Origin: Eudorina sp. 2006-703-Eu-15
Lineage: Eukaryota; Chlorophyta; Chlorophyceae; Chlamydomonadales; Volvocaceae
Length of the DNA stretch: 64,000 bases
Direction of reading: 5' to 3'
NCBI GenBank assembly: GCA_003117195.1
Contig: BDSI01000010.1
Span: 344,696 to 408,695, forward strand
In this document: positions 32,457 to 43,267 of the stretch, piece by piece
Numbering within the stretch: position 1 is the stretch's first letter
How the letters are laid out: each line of letters opens with the position of its first letter
The notes under the pieces: model-generated
What the model saw: only the letters and a program-made list of their open reading frames with translations
Database searches by the model: none
Told to the model about the DNA's origin: nothing
Translations under genes and position numbers: made by a program

Positions 32457-32745
32457 GGGGGGTCGGGTTTGGGTCGTTTAGGGGTCAGTAACCAGGCGGT
32501 TGACCGAGGGCCGGTTGATGGAGGGGGTCGGCTCGGCAATTCCTGCCGGTCAGCTCGGTAACCGACCCCCTTAGGTCGGTTACCGATACCTACTGGATCG
32601 TTTACCGAGCCCCCGGTTACCGACCGGGGGGGGTCAGTAACCGAGCCGACCGTTGCGGATTTCCTACCCCCTCCATCAACCGGCCCCCTCGGTCAACCGC
32701 CCGGTTACCGACCCAAAAACGACCCAAACCTGACCCCCCCAGTAA
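32457..32745. repeat. Inverted repeat rich in ggttaccg
   Basis: The left arm (about 32457-32540, with ggcggttgaccgagg and ggttgatggaggggg) matches the reverse complement of the right arm (about 32650-32745). The words ggttaccg/cggtaacc occur many times between and around the arms. No gene. Confidence 0.8.
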
Positions 32746-32790
32746 CCGACTTCCCCACCGCCCGGTAACCGACCTTTCTATGCCATAGGG

Positions 32791-33117
32791 CAGGGGCCAG
32801 CGCGGATCCGTCGTCTGGTCTACCTCGAATACGACGAGGGTACGGCCTGTCCCGCTCCTAGCGGGTATGACTACTTTACCATCAGATCCTACTCCCAGCT
32901 GCTGGCCATGTTGGTTTACCACGCCGGCCAGCCTGAGGGCCTGGCGCGGGCGCAGGTTATGGTGCCTTTCTGGCTGGAGGCTGGCCGGCGTGGTAAACCA
33001 ACACGGGCAGCAGCTGGGAGTAGGATCCGATGGTAAAGTAGTCGTACCCGCTAGGACAGGCCGTACCCTCGTTGTATTCGAGGTAGACTAAACGACGGAT
33101 CCGCGCTGGCCCCTGCT
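32791..33117. repeat. Palindrome, arms about 140 bp
   Basis: Arms 32791-32937 and 32980-33117 are reverse complements with few differences (caggggccagcgcggatcc at the left, ggatccgcgctggcccctg at the right), spacer about 42 bp. The right arm is part of the open frame 32957-33379. Confidence 0.9.
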
Positions 33118-33379
33118 GTTGCTGCACCGTGGAAGCCGGTACCGTGAAGCCGTGGTTCCAGCGTAAGGCCACCTGCTGATTGAACCCGTTTACGTGCACA
33201 AACGCCGGCCCAGGGCCAGGGAAAGGGCCATCCTGCGCCTCAATAATGTTCGTCGGCTGCTCGTCACTGTAGGGCCCTTGCTGGCGAGGAGGAGGGTGGA
33301 ACGGTCCTCGTCCTGATGACGTGCTGGATCCCGAGCCGTGGGGGTATTGCACTGAAAGTGTAACACGGCAGCAACACAA
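32957..33379 (-). CDS. Hypothetical protein fragment at the palindrome
   Basis: A 140-codon minus-strand frame. It includes GPAFVHVNGFNQQVALRWNH and RRLVYLEYNEGTACPSGYDY, then FTIGSYSQLL. It reads like real protein, with a mixed-composition N-terminus (GRGPFHPPPRQQG). Its C-terminal third is duplicated in inverted orientation by the palindrome, and the duplicated arm (YDEGTACP version) diverges slightly. No family recognised. It may be an exon of a mobile-element gene. Confidence 0.3.
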   Translation of the reverse strand: MCCCRVTLSVQYPHGSGSSTSSGRGPFHPPPRQQGPYSDEQPTNIIEAQDGPFPGPGPAFVHVNGFNQQVALRWNHGFTVPASTVQQQQGPARIRRLVYLEYNEGTACPSGYDYFTIGSYSQLLPVLVYHAGQPPARKAP

Positions 33380-33391
33380 ACTACTTTAGAA

Positions 33392-33634
33392 ATGATACAA
33401 CAATTCCTGGCGCAGGTGAATAACAAAGGACAGGCAAAACAAGCTGATGACTCGGACACTTTGGAAGCAATGCCACACGGTTCAGACCTCCTAATCGATA
33501 AAATCAGAATGACACATAGGGCTGTGCGACACACAGCAGGAAACGAGCGACAGGAGGACAGGCTCCTACGTGCGGCGATGGCAACGTTCGACATACTGAT
33601 CAGGCAGGTGAATTGCGCGGCACGGGCGCGCTGA
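33392..33634 (+). CDS. Small hypothetical ORF
   Basis: 80 codons, with SDLLIDKIRMTHRAVRHTAG and EDRLLRAAMATFDILIRQ, predicted helical and charged. A donor-like CAG|GTGAAT occurs at about 33609, so the real coding part may end with LIRQ and splice onward. Not recognised. It lies inside the outer inverted repeat and is probably mobile-element associated. Confidence 0.3.
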   Translation: MIQQFLAQVNNKGQAKQADDSDTLEAMPHGSDLLIDKIRMTHRAVRHTAGNERQEDRLLRAAMATFDILIRQVNCAARAR

Positions 33635-33946
33635 ATGGCTACCTAAAAGGACAGCCTGCTTAGATGAAAATGATTACGGGCTTACCGACGGAACGAGCAG
33701 CCCTCTGCACCCTTTGGGACGGAACCTCGAACAAGGGCGACATCTGCGCGTCCGCAGACCCGGACCCCAGAAGCACTCACTTTGGTTTTCCCTGTTAAAG
33801 CCTTAACGCTTTTCGGCTGGGATGCAGCGTTAAAAGCGAGGGGATGGAGGTGGAAACGGACGACCGCGAGCTCCGCCAATGAAGAACGGTTGCGAAGTAA
33901 GGCACACCACGTGCGCTCGCACAGCGCTGCAAAGCAGAAAGCTGTA

Positions 33947-34345
33947 AGTCCCCTTCTCACCGCGCCGGCTGTTACAATAGAGCGTGAGGATCGCGAGTTC
34001 CCACGCGCTGAGTTGCCGGTAGAAGATGAGTGGTGATGTGATCAGAAGCAAGATATTCGTGCAACAGAAATGCACAAGGCCTTTACTTTAACTCAGAGGA
34101 CGCTTGCAATCATTCAGACAGAGCCGAACAGCGATACCAACCAACATGCTTTCGGCTAATAAGCGCAAACGCAGACGTACGACCACGTGGGTTCGAACGC
34201 CTCTCAAGTTCGTAAGGCCGACTGGAGTCTTACCGCAACGCGGCGCTCCAATACACACGCAAATAAGACGCCAATATATACGCAACGGAATGAACAACGC
34301 AAAGCAACTCACGGTTGCTACCTGATCACATCTCACGAATCGAAC
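33947..34345. repeat. Right arm of the outer inverted repeat
   Basis: Reverse complement of 27850-28682 without the 412-bp insertion. It starts aagtccccttctcaccgcgc and ends catctcacgaatc. No target duplication was visible outside the two arms. Confidence 0.8.
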
Positions 34346-34437
34346 GATCACTCTTCCCGGCTCGATTCCTCACACCTACGGACCGGCTACCGACTGGGCG
34401 GCGGTTACAACGCGCGCCAGAACGCATCGCGACGGAA

Positions 34438-35045
34438 CGCATGCATACGGGCATCCCGTCCGTGACCGGGATCGGCGGGGAGCCAACTTCTTCTCTGGCC
34501 CGCTACCCGGATCACACTCGCGTTACCCACACATGTGGCATCACCCCAACTGCCGTCTGCGACCGTGCGACCCATCCGTACGTTACCGTACCGCATCCGT
34601 ACCACATCCGTACACGTCCCTGCCTTTGCCGCGCCACCACCCGACCATAGTAACCTGTTAGTTTTTCATCTTGTCTATTTACTGTCTTTTTGTCTTGCTC
34701 CCTTCCGCTTCGCCTCACCACTTGCTCCCTTCCGCATTCCCGCACGACGGACGACCGACGCTGCTTCCGTGGGGACCGACACTTTTCATTCGTCATACAT
34801 TTCGCAGGTCGGTAACAAATCCGTTTTCGTGCGTAAAACGTAGTTATTGTTTGTTGTGTGATGATGTTGCCTTGCGGTGGTGGCGCGGTTGCCTGTTCGC
34901 GCGCTTACATATGGTAAGTATTTTCTTTACAGGTTATGTGGTAAGTAACGTTGCCACCTGGGATCGGGCGGGCGGGCGGGTTACATTTCTAAACACACAC
35001 ACCCTGGAACTCCCTGAGGACATCTACATCGATCGACAGCCTAGC
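34438..35045 (+). mobile_element. Dispersed repeat copy 2
   Basis: Second copy of the 23916-24537 repeat, same orientation, with small indels. Both copies share tacatatggtaagtatttt near the 3' part and the same 3' end. It lies immediately outside the right outer arm. Confidence 0.8.
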
Positions 35046-36289
35046 CAGGCAGATACGTAATACGTAATAGGCGGTCCTGGCAAACAACGTTGTCATGCTG
35101 TTGCGTGTACCAGCAAGAATTAGATGAAGCTGGAGCATGAACGGATATGTACCCGTATATCCGCATCCCTTCGAATAGTCGCCGTAACTAACATCGCATC
35201 GCCGCGGATGGTCAAGCAAGCACCCCCGCTTCGTTGGATGGAGGTGCAACCGGCGCTCGGACCAAGACCTCCAGATGCCGACGGACCTATCTATCCAATA
35301 CCCGCCTAGCCAGCAGCCCGCCCTAAGACCCGGTCCTATCACAGACCTATCTCAGCCAACCAGCCACCCCTTACACAGACCTGCACCAGCCGCAAGATCC
35401 GGGACCTATCCCAGCCCTAAGACCCAGCCCTCCTAAGACCCAGCCCTATCTCACGGCCGAGCACTCTTCACAGGTAGCATCTTAAGCAGTCTGCGCACCC
35501 AAGATTCTCACACGGCCCCCCGATAGGCACCGCCCACCGCATGCATTCGGCCATCCACCAGCAGCAGCGTGCGCGGAACGATCGAGGCACAACATGACCA
35601 GGGGCCGTACGACATAGAGCGAGCGAAGCGTGCCGTACCGTACGTACGGCAGCCTCACAGAAACCCTAACAAGCGCCTAGCTACCTCCAGGATCCCCTAA
35701 GCTCTCCAGCACTCTCCCCGCACGCTACCGTCCTGCACCCAGCCATACTTTGCAATATATACACACAGAGCAATGCCGGGCTAGCTAGCTGCACCCTCGT
35801 AAAGGAGCCTCAAAAGAAACCTCACTTCCAACATCGATACATGAGCTCGCCGCCGACAGCGCGGGTTCCGCACTTCTCGGTTAGGCTCAGGCGTTACGAG
35901 ACGAAACATGGGGCTATCTCACCATGGGGTTCCCATGCGCAAGCCACCATCCATCCGTCGACGCGATAGCCCTGCTGCCCGCGGTAGCCCTGCTGCCCTG
36001 GCGGCCGCGCACGTGCCACGCACGGCGCTGCGAGGCGGGCCAAACTGAAGGACTTCGTTGCTCGCGTCGTGCGTGCCGTGTGCAGCACGTACAGCAGGGG
36101 CCGCGCCTGGTGGCCGCTGGATGGCATGGGTGCCCCCCAGCGGCGGACTCCGTTATGACGCACGGATGGCCCTCCCTCCCTGGACGAGCCGCTCGCTCCT
36201 AGAGCCATTCATCACGCTGCCCGCGTCAGACAGCCTTCTTTCCCCATCATCCCGGTTTCATCCTCCTGTGCTACTCCCCAAAGATAGGA
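35046..36289. other. Gene-free stretch with short repeats
   Basis: No supported gene. From about 35325 to 35455 the words ctaagacc, cagccctatc and cacagacctatc recur irregularly, as in a decayed minisatellite. Confidence 0.4.
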
Positions 36290-36352
36290 GCGAATTCGAC
36301 CAACCTCCGAAAGTTAAGCAGCCGATCAAGGTAGAGTGATGCACTGGGCGCG
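36290..36352 (+). other. 5S rRNA-like fragment
   Basis: cctccgaaagttaagcagcc, followed by gtagagtgatgcactggg, resembles the middle of eukaryotic 5S rRNA (ctccgaagttaagc ... agagtagta ... ggatggg), which holds the pol III internal promoter. The 5' third and the 3' stem are not recognisable. It is probably a pseudogene or the head of a 5S-derived retroposon. Confidence 0.3.
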
Positions 36353-36661
36353 CCTAGAGCCGTGCAGCGACGACGTCGCCCGCGCGCGGAAGTAAGTTAG
36401 TCCCTTCCCCGCCGGCAGCAGATCACATAGAATAATATCTTCATATCGATGTCGCATGAATCTCCGAATGAGACGAAACCCAATCCGCCAGTGAAGGAGC
36501 TCCTTCACGATCAATCGTTCGAAATCTCGCTCACTCACGCGCGCACAACCGCCTGTATGTAGGGCCACCGCCCGCCACCGCTCCGTTCCGTCCCCCACTC
36601 GTGCTCGACGCCATGCGACGCCACCTAATGAGCTGCGGCGGCCCCGCCGCATGCATGACAC
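36326..36661 (-). CDS. Hypothetical ORF
   Basis: 111 codons. The segment RVSERDFERLIVKELLHWRI, then LIRRFMRHRYEDIILCDLL, is charged and amphipathic as in folded proteins. No splice sites or homologues recognised, and it overlaps the 5S-like fragment. Low confidence that it is expressed. Confidence 0.22.
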   Translation of the reverse strand: MSCMRRGRRSSLGGVAWRRARVGDGTERWRAVALHTGGCARVSERDFERLIVKELLHWRIGFRLIRRFMRHRYEDIILCDLLPAGKGLTYFRARATSSLHGSRRAQCITLP

Positions 36662-37841
36662 AAGGTTTCCGTGCCTCCATCTCCATCCCAGGCCACGAGA
36701 GGGACTCTCGCGCGATCACACACCTACCCGCCCTATCTCAGGACACCGGAGGGGCTGTTGTGAGCCAGCCGCATCCGTACCTCTGCCAGCAACAGGGGTG
36801 CGGTTTCGGCCCCGGAGCGTTCACAGCCCCCCACCCCGGCCAATCCTGCTGCTGCGAATTGCCGCAATGCATGCTGCGCAACCACGAGTCGCTGCAGTAA
36901 TGCTATATATGCAAATACACATCCATTCGCCTTCGCTCGCTCGCACATCAACGGGGAGACTCCTCCCTGCAATCGCCCCGCAACGGCGTACGTCCGTCCC
37001 CGCTGCATACACCACATGCCGGCAGGTAGAAAGACACACAGCCGCCCATACCTACGTAACACCAACGACGAACAACTTGCACAACCACGCCATGCATGGC
37101 AACTCCGGCGAGCCTAAATCGCCATCGAACTTACCCTTATGACGGACCCGGACAATGACACCTACCAAACAAACTCGCTCTTGCGCAGCAGAGCACTTGC
37201 CACACTTGGTTTCACAATCAAAGCGTCCCATCCAAGTGATCGACCGCCACGGCGCGCATTGCATCGTGCAAGTAGTGATGTGATGCAGATGATGAACGAC
37301 AACCGATATACAGATGACCGTCTCATTTAACACGCACTGAAACGCACCTGCGACGTGCGTCACACGAGTATGTCATAATTGAAAACGCTCTAAAACACGG
37401 CAGTCGGTTCGCTCCGGAACCGACCTTTACATATCCCCACCGGTGCGGCGGTCGATCAATCGGAGCTTTCCGATGGTGGTGTGATCGGGCCTTGGTACGG
37501 TGGTTGTCATTTGGTTGTAATGTGGATGGCTGGTGGATGGCTGTTTGTTGGATGGTGGTTGGGTGGTGGATGGATGGTTGTTGGATGGTGATTGGGTGGT
37601 GGTTGGGTGGTGGGTTGGCGGATCACTGATTTGAAGATTAGTACCTGGTTGGTTGGATGTGGTCTGTGTTGGATGGGTAACAAGATGGGTTGCTGGATGG
37701 TTGCCGGAATAGTGGATGGGTTGGTTATTGCTTGATTAGTTGATTGGTTGTTCGGTTGGTCTGTCAGTTGGTCGCTTGGTCCGCTCGCTCGCTCCGTGCG
37801 CGCAGCCCACGCATCCTTCCCTCCTCCCCCGCCGTCGCTCA
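36662..37841. other. Intergenic region and 3' flank of pherophorin A
   Basis: No supported gene. Positions 37505-37790 are rich in ggttggatgg-type repeats and probably lie in the 3' untranslated region of pherophorin A. A TGTAA (minus strand, 37427-37431), the volvocine polyadenylation signal, lies about 410 bp past the stop codon. Confidence 0.4.
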
Positions 37842-40800
37842 TCAAGACGCAATCGGGACGCTGTTCACCAGGTATTGCGGGCAGCACTTGTAGGTGTTGT
37901 CGTACAAGAACACCGCGCACTGCGCGCCGCCGCAGAACTGCGACAGGCTGACCCGGTTGTCGAGCACGATGCAAACCTGGGCGCCGTCGGCCTGGGCCGG
38001 CGTCCATCTCAGTCGGTCGCCCAGAATCTTCAGGTAGTGCTCACTGTGCAGGTCGTCGAGCTTCACGGCGCGCCAGTTCCCGAACTCGATGTCCTTCTTG
38101 TTCTGTCCCGCAACGCCGTACTCGATGCGGTACACGTACGACCAGTTGTTGGTGTAGTTGGCGGCGATCTCGATTTTCGTCAGGCTCTTGGCACCCGCGC
38201 AGGGGTTCTTGGGGGAGAGGCGGACAGCCGGAGGGAACATGGGGAAAGGGACGGGATGAAAAGAGTCGGAACTCGTCAGGGCCCGAGGAGCGGAGGGTCG
38301 GAGGGAAACGGGTCGGCGGGTCGGCAGGGTCGGTGGCGGGAACACAAGCACTTGTTGTGTTGCACTCGACATACACACTGATGTTGATCTGTCTCGCCGC
38401 CGCACCTGCTCCGACCGCTGTACTTCGGCCTGCACATTTCACACATGCCATGCTGCGCCAAGGTGCGCGGCGGAACGCACGTACCTCGTACGGCACAATG
38501 CTGTACAAGTTGAGGCAGTGCCTCGTGCTGGGAGGGCGGCTTGGGAGGCTGGCGGCGGGCACGGGAGAGGAGCTGAAGCCGCTGGCGGCGAAGGGCGTGG
38601 ACCGGGTGATGGTGTTGCAACTGAGCGGGGGGGGGCGAGGGGTCGGGGGATGGAGTAAGGGAGGAGAGGCGGGCGAGGTGGGACGAGCAGAAAGCGAGGA
38701 GCGGCAAGCAAACGGCGGCAACCTGCGAGCAGCAGCCTGGTCGAGTAATTCGAGAATGCCACACAGGCTTGACCTGAAGAACGTGGCCACAAGGCATTCG
38801 CCGGGGGTGTAACAGGACACTGCGCCATGCAATGTTCGGTGAGGTACGACGCAGGTACGACACAGGTCTGCAAGCTAGAGAGCACTCGGCGGCTGCGTTC
38901 GCTGTTCGTGTTCGCTGGCATCCGCCGCCCGATCTCCTGTCGACGTCCCGCTGCAAAACCCGCTGCTCGTACCGCTGTGCAGCCCGGGGGGCACTTGTGA
39001 CGTACCTGCAGGAGATGTTGCGACCCGGCCCCAGGCAGGCTGTACGGGTGCTGCCGTACAAGCAGGGCTCTGGTGACCCGGTCTCTACATCTCGGCCGGT
39101 CGCGTCGACACCGAAGGTGTTGTTGGCCGGCATGAAGGAGGGGCACAGCTGGGAGGTACTCAGGCTGAGGCCCAGGATCTCCAGGAAGGTGGTGGTGTAG
39201 TTGTTCATGACCGAGTTGAACAACGCGGTGTCGCTCTCATTCGCAAACCTTCCGCACATGTACGGCAGGCCGGACATGACGGCAGTACACCCCGGATCTT
39301 TGTTCGTGAAGTCGTCGACTATCTCCGCGCCCACTTGCTGCGCCAAGGTCGCGATCTCCTGAGCCAGTGTGATACTTGCCGCCTTGCATTGCGCAGCGGT
39401 GAAGTAAGCGGGCGTCGTGAAGTTTACAAGCGTGAGAGAGATGCAAATGGACCGGCATTTGCGGACGGCGAAAGGCACCGGACGCGATGGCTCGGAGGGC
39501 GTCGGCGGCGGGGGCTGCGACGGTGGCAGAGGTGACGGCGGCGATGGCGGCGGCGGGGACGGGGGCAGCGGGGGCGGTGGTGATGGCGGCGCCGGCGACG
39601 GCGGCGAGGGCGGTGTGGGTGACGGCGGGAGCGGCGAGGGCGGCGCCGGCGACGGCGGGGACGGCGGGACGTACTGGTTCCCCGGACAGCAAGCGGTGTC
39701 CTGGCTGAAAAGCGCGTAGTTGCATGAGGTCCCTCCAGCGCACATTTTCTCTAATGTGTTGCAGCCCTGGCCCTTGGAGTTGGTCCCCAACTTGACGCAG
39801 ATCACGGCACCGTCTGCCGTGTCCCGGTTCAGGTTCAGGCCAGTGACCTTGAAAACGTAGCCGCGAACTGTGCCGTTCAGGTTGTTCCGCACGGGCACGA
39901 TGGTCGGGTACGACAGCACGCGGGTCACGCCGCCCGTGGTCAGGTTGGCGGACAGGTAGACACCGGACACGGCGCAGGCCTTGGAGGTCTCCATCTGTGG
40001 GCAGGGCGAGGAGGCGAGGAGGAGGAGGCGGCGGAGGAGGAGGCGGATGAAAGGGAATGCGGAGCAGGCGAGGGACCAGAGGAGGAGGTAAGCGGCAGGG
40101 TAGGAGCGACGAAGGGCGAGGCCGGTATGTGCAGCTTGGAATGGGGGAGGGGGGTTACCGCAGTGGCGGCGGCGCGCCCGGCAAGGGCGTAGCTCCACTG
40201 GTGGTGAGCGGCAAAGCTGACTGGGTGGGTGCCATTTGCGTTTCGCAGTAATCGGGGCTGGCAGCCAGCCAGCCAGCCGGCCAGCCAGCAGCGCGGCGGT
40301 GGATTGCTAGTTGCGCACAACCTCGTTGAGTGGTGCGGCTGCAAGGACCCGGTGTGGCCAACCGGGGGAGGTGGGCAATCAAGTGTACCCGGGCGCCGGG
40401 CCTGACTGACGTGCTTTGCGTACCTTGGCCTCAGCTGCTGTACCTTGGAACGAACGGAGCGTTACATGCAGCGGATTCTGGCCCCCAGCCGGGCGGATCG
40501 ACGGTCCCACGTACGGTAGCTCCGTGGGAGTTCCAGAGACATCCACAGCACCCATCCTTGATGGTACGGAAATCAAATTTCTGGAGCCGTGCTCCCTCCC
40601 TGCTCTGAAAACAACCACCACCTAAGCGGCAGGATGAACCTCTTTTTATTCCCCCAGGAGAAATACTGTCACACAGAATTTGTTTTTGCGTCCGCCGATC
40701 GAGACTCAAACCAAGCTCCTCTCCCAAGCCGCACATACCATATTCCCTACCCACCTCAAATTTGTAGAGATCGGCGAATAAGCAGCACTCGTTGTTGCAA

Positions 40801-41439
40801 TCTGGGGGCGGCCTAACTCGGACGGTGAAGCAGTAAGTGTTCGGGCTCGGATTAGTCACAGTATCGTCCAGAACATAGGCGCCATTAGTCCGCTGACACC
40901 AGCAATACGGAAATGAAAATATATTGGTGTCGACATAAGCTGGCTCCACCGCTTCCGCTGAGCTCAGGCATTGGGCCCTGCAATCAGCAGGCAGCCAGCA
41001 TAAACCACCGACGCCGCAAAGTTTCAGAAGACCGCCGGAAATCAGAATACTTAATTGCTAAAGCTGTTACAGCTCATTCCCAGTAATGGGGGCGTCAAAG
41101 ATGGGTGAAGTTTGCACATCCCGACGATACGTTGTTGCTCCGGCCCGACGATACGTTGTTGCTCCGGCCCGGAGAACAGCTTCCGGAAAGGATGAAGCAA
41201 ACCGGAAACTACGAGCATAGCTGTACATTGACCAAGGCAGGACCGGTAAGGACCCAATTCGCAATTAGCACTCTTTGTAATCCTGGGTACCGTTTAAATT
41301 TGAGATTCGACTATCGGCTGGGTGCGTGGTGAAACGCAACACTGATTATCGATCGCACATCCCATCAGCTCTCATCCACTTACCAGACGGCCAGCGCCCC
41401 CAGAGCACCGAGCCATAGAGCACCAGTTCGGTTCCCCAT
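37842..41439 (-). CDS. Pherophorin A (short Pro linker)
   Basis: Five exons, all with GT-AG introns and consistent phases: 41384-41439, 40755-40977, 39006-39994, 38485-38620 and 37842-38207; 589 residues. Exon 1 encodes the signal peptide [19 protein letters not shown], with likely cleavage before AQC. The first pherophorin domain follows (FPYCWCQRTNG, TYCFTV, ECCLFADLYKFE, then [35 protein letters not shown]; about residues 20-200). Next come a Pro/Ser linker of about 75 residues ([13 protein letters not shown]) and the second domain ([81 protein letters not shown]). Pherophorins are secreted glycoproteins of the volvocine extracellular matrix; the linker is expected to be hydroxyproline-glycosylated. 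The introns and 5' end resemble those of pherophorin B, so the genes are recent duplicates. Confidence 0.92.
41121..41170. repeat. 22-bp direct duplication in pherophorin A intron 1
   Basis: The unit cgacgatacgttgttgctcc plus ggcc occurs twice in tandem within the 406-bp first intron (40978-41383). Confidence 0.85.
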
Positions 41440-42044
41440 TACTCCACCAAGCACATAAACTGGAAGGCGTCACAAAACATAACCTACAAAAATTTCTCTT
41501 GGAATGAAATAGTGTTATGATGATCACGCTAACATTGGGCCTGGTGCTCGCCGTACGGACCGCACAAGACCGCACAGCGCACGCCACAGTTCATTCGGAA
41601 CTGTTAGGCCATCAGCAACCATTCCTAACAAAGGAATTTTATTGTCAATTATGCAGCTGTCAACCAGTACAGTTCGTTCACAAATGTGAGCTCGAAACTC
41701 GATTCTGTTGTGTCGGAATGTATCGGACGCGTTACGTATAGCGCCCTCGTAGGTTAAACAAAGGGAAACAAAAGCCGTAAAACGCTATTCACGGCCGCCT
41801 AATGCGCCATTGTTTATTAATGAACATCTGCACGCTTCTGCTCGCGACCCGCGATGTCGGCATTCCATGTGATAATAAGGAAGCGAACAGTGGATACAAT
41901 GACGAAGGCAGCCTAAGACTCCCAGACCCGGGGCTGTGCCCTGCTGTGCTTGGTTCTGCACGGAATGCGCCGTCGCAGCGCCACACGGTGCTTGTTCAAG
42001 CCCGCCCTTTCAAGATAGCTGTCAAGCAAGGGCAGCGCCTCCGG

Positions 42045-42426
42045 TACTACTACTCACGTCGAGAGAGACTTCCCGTTCGTTCGCCAGAATGTGGTTCAGT
42101 TCAATGGATCGGTTTTTGTTGCCCAGGCCGCATCCCATCCCGCCGGCAGTTTCCCGAACTCGAGCACAGATGTTCCTCCATCATCGGGGGCCGGATTGAC
42201 ACAAAAGCTCCTTCCGGGTGCCCTCCGCCGGGTATCCATCGCGTCAAAGAGGCGCGAAGAGCAAAGTGAGCAAACCGAAGGCAAAGCACGCGTCTTACAA
42301 GGACAAGCAAGCGGCACTCGGCGGCATCTGTCTCAACACGGGGCGGAATTCGTCGGCCAGCCACGTGCGTGCTTGACCGGCCATTGCACGCACAACGCCG
42401 CACGCAACACACTGCCAACACACTAA
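42045..42426 (+). CDS. Hypothetical ORF with a carbohydrate-binding-like motif
   Basis: The plus-strand frame reads ERDFPFVRQNVVQFNGSVFV, then AQAASHPAGSFPNSS and GALRRVSIASKRREE. The NVVQFNGSVFVA...PAG pattern resembles short beta-rich modules in some adhesins, phage fibres and chitin-binding proteins (V.YNG..YVA...G..P). Exon limits are not visible and the tail is low-quality. It could be a fragment of a captured gene. Confidence 0.25.
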
Positions 42427-42607
42427 CAAGCGGGGCCAGGGTCTTCAACCCAGCCAAACAACAACAAGCGGCTCGCCCCGGGAAGGTTACAAACCGTCGA
42501 GCAAGGATAAATGGTTCAGAGGGTGCGCAGTTCGTTCCCGGGGCGAGTGCCCAATCCTTCATTCCCGTGAGTGAGGGAATGCGAGGGAATGTACTACGGC
42601 AATTACC

Positions 42608-42822
42608 CGCCTGGCGTCACAAACGTGCCCCCCCTGCGGGTGATGGCGTATGGCTGCGCAGTTCTTAGCAGGCCCTACCAACTACATAGGGGGCCTGACA
42701 GGCCCTAACATGTATGGCGGGCCTGTCAACATGGCCAGTTATCGGGGTTGATGAGATGAGGCGCTATCTATGCCCGGCGCCCGGTCGGGACTACGGGTCC
42801 ACCTTGTAACGGTTACAAAGAG
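42608..42822 (+). mobile_element. SINE copy, rearranged
   Basis: Shares gcgggtgatgg, gcgcagt and gttgatgaga, and the 3' end cgggtccaccttgtaacgg, with the full SINE at 45953-46232. It has about 75 bp of extra sequence (42665-42740, with ggccctaac and gggcctgaca repeats) in the middle and lacks the tRNA-like head. Confidence 0.6.
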
Positions 42823-43080
42823 AAACGCGGTGCTTGACCGAGCTTGCGATGTGGGGACGCTTTGCTGCCTTGCCTTGACGCTTCTCTGTCTCCCTCCACG
42901 GGATATGATCCAACGACAAAACGACAACTCTCGGTACCCAGCAACCCAGGGAGGGGGGGCACCGACCACCGCCCAACCAGGTTAGCGTGCGTAGGAGTCC
43001 GCGAAAAGCAATTGCGACATACACTCGGAGCCTCCTAGCTCCGTCCTTTAGCTGGCAGCAGCGCCCCCACAATATTGCTC

Positions 43081-43115
43081 ACCGTTGATCCCTTTTGGGG
43101 TCCGCGGTAACGTTC
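43081..43115 (+). mobile_element. Transposon terminus, copy
   Basis: caccgttgatcccttttggg followed by gtccgcggtaacgttcat; near-identical to 45898-45935. It shares the core ggggtccgctgtaac with other transposon ends in the window. Confidence 0.5.
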
Positions 43116-43267
43116 ATCATTCCATAGCGCAGCAGCTGCCGAGGCATGTGTACGACGAGGTACCCTCAGCACCATACACGGCGCCCAGTGCAGACGTACA
43201 GGGGTGCCTGGCTGGGGTCGGGTTGGCAGCTGCCGGTTCACACTAGCGAGGAGCGGTCGCCCCGTCA

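Noticed and set aside
32390..32770. Telomere-like or origin-like ggttaccg repeats
   Set aside because: The volvocine/green algal telomere unit is TTTTAGGG; these words are organised as an inverted repeat, not a tandem array.
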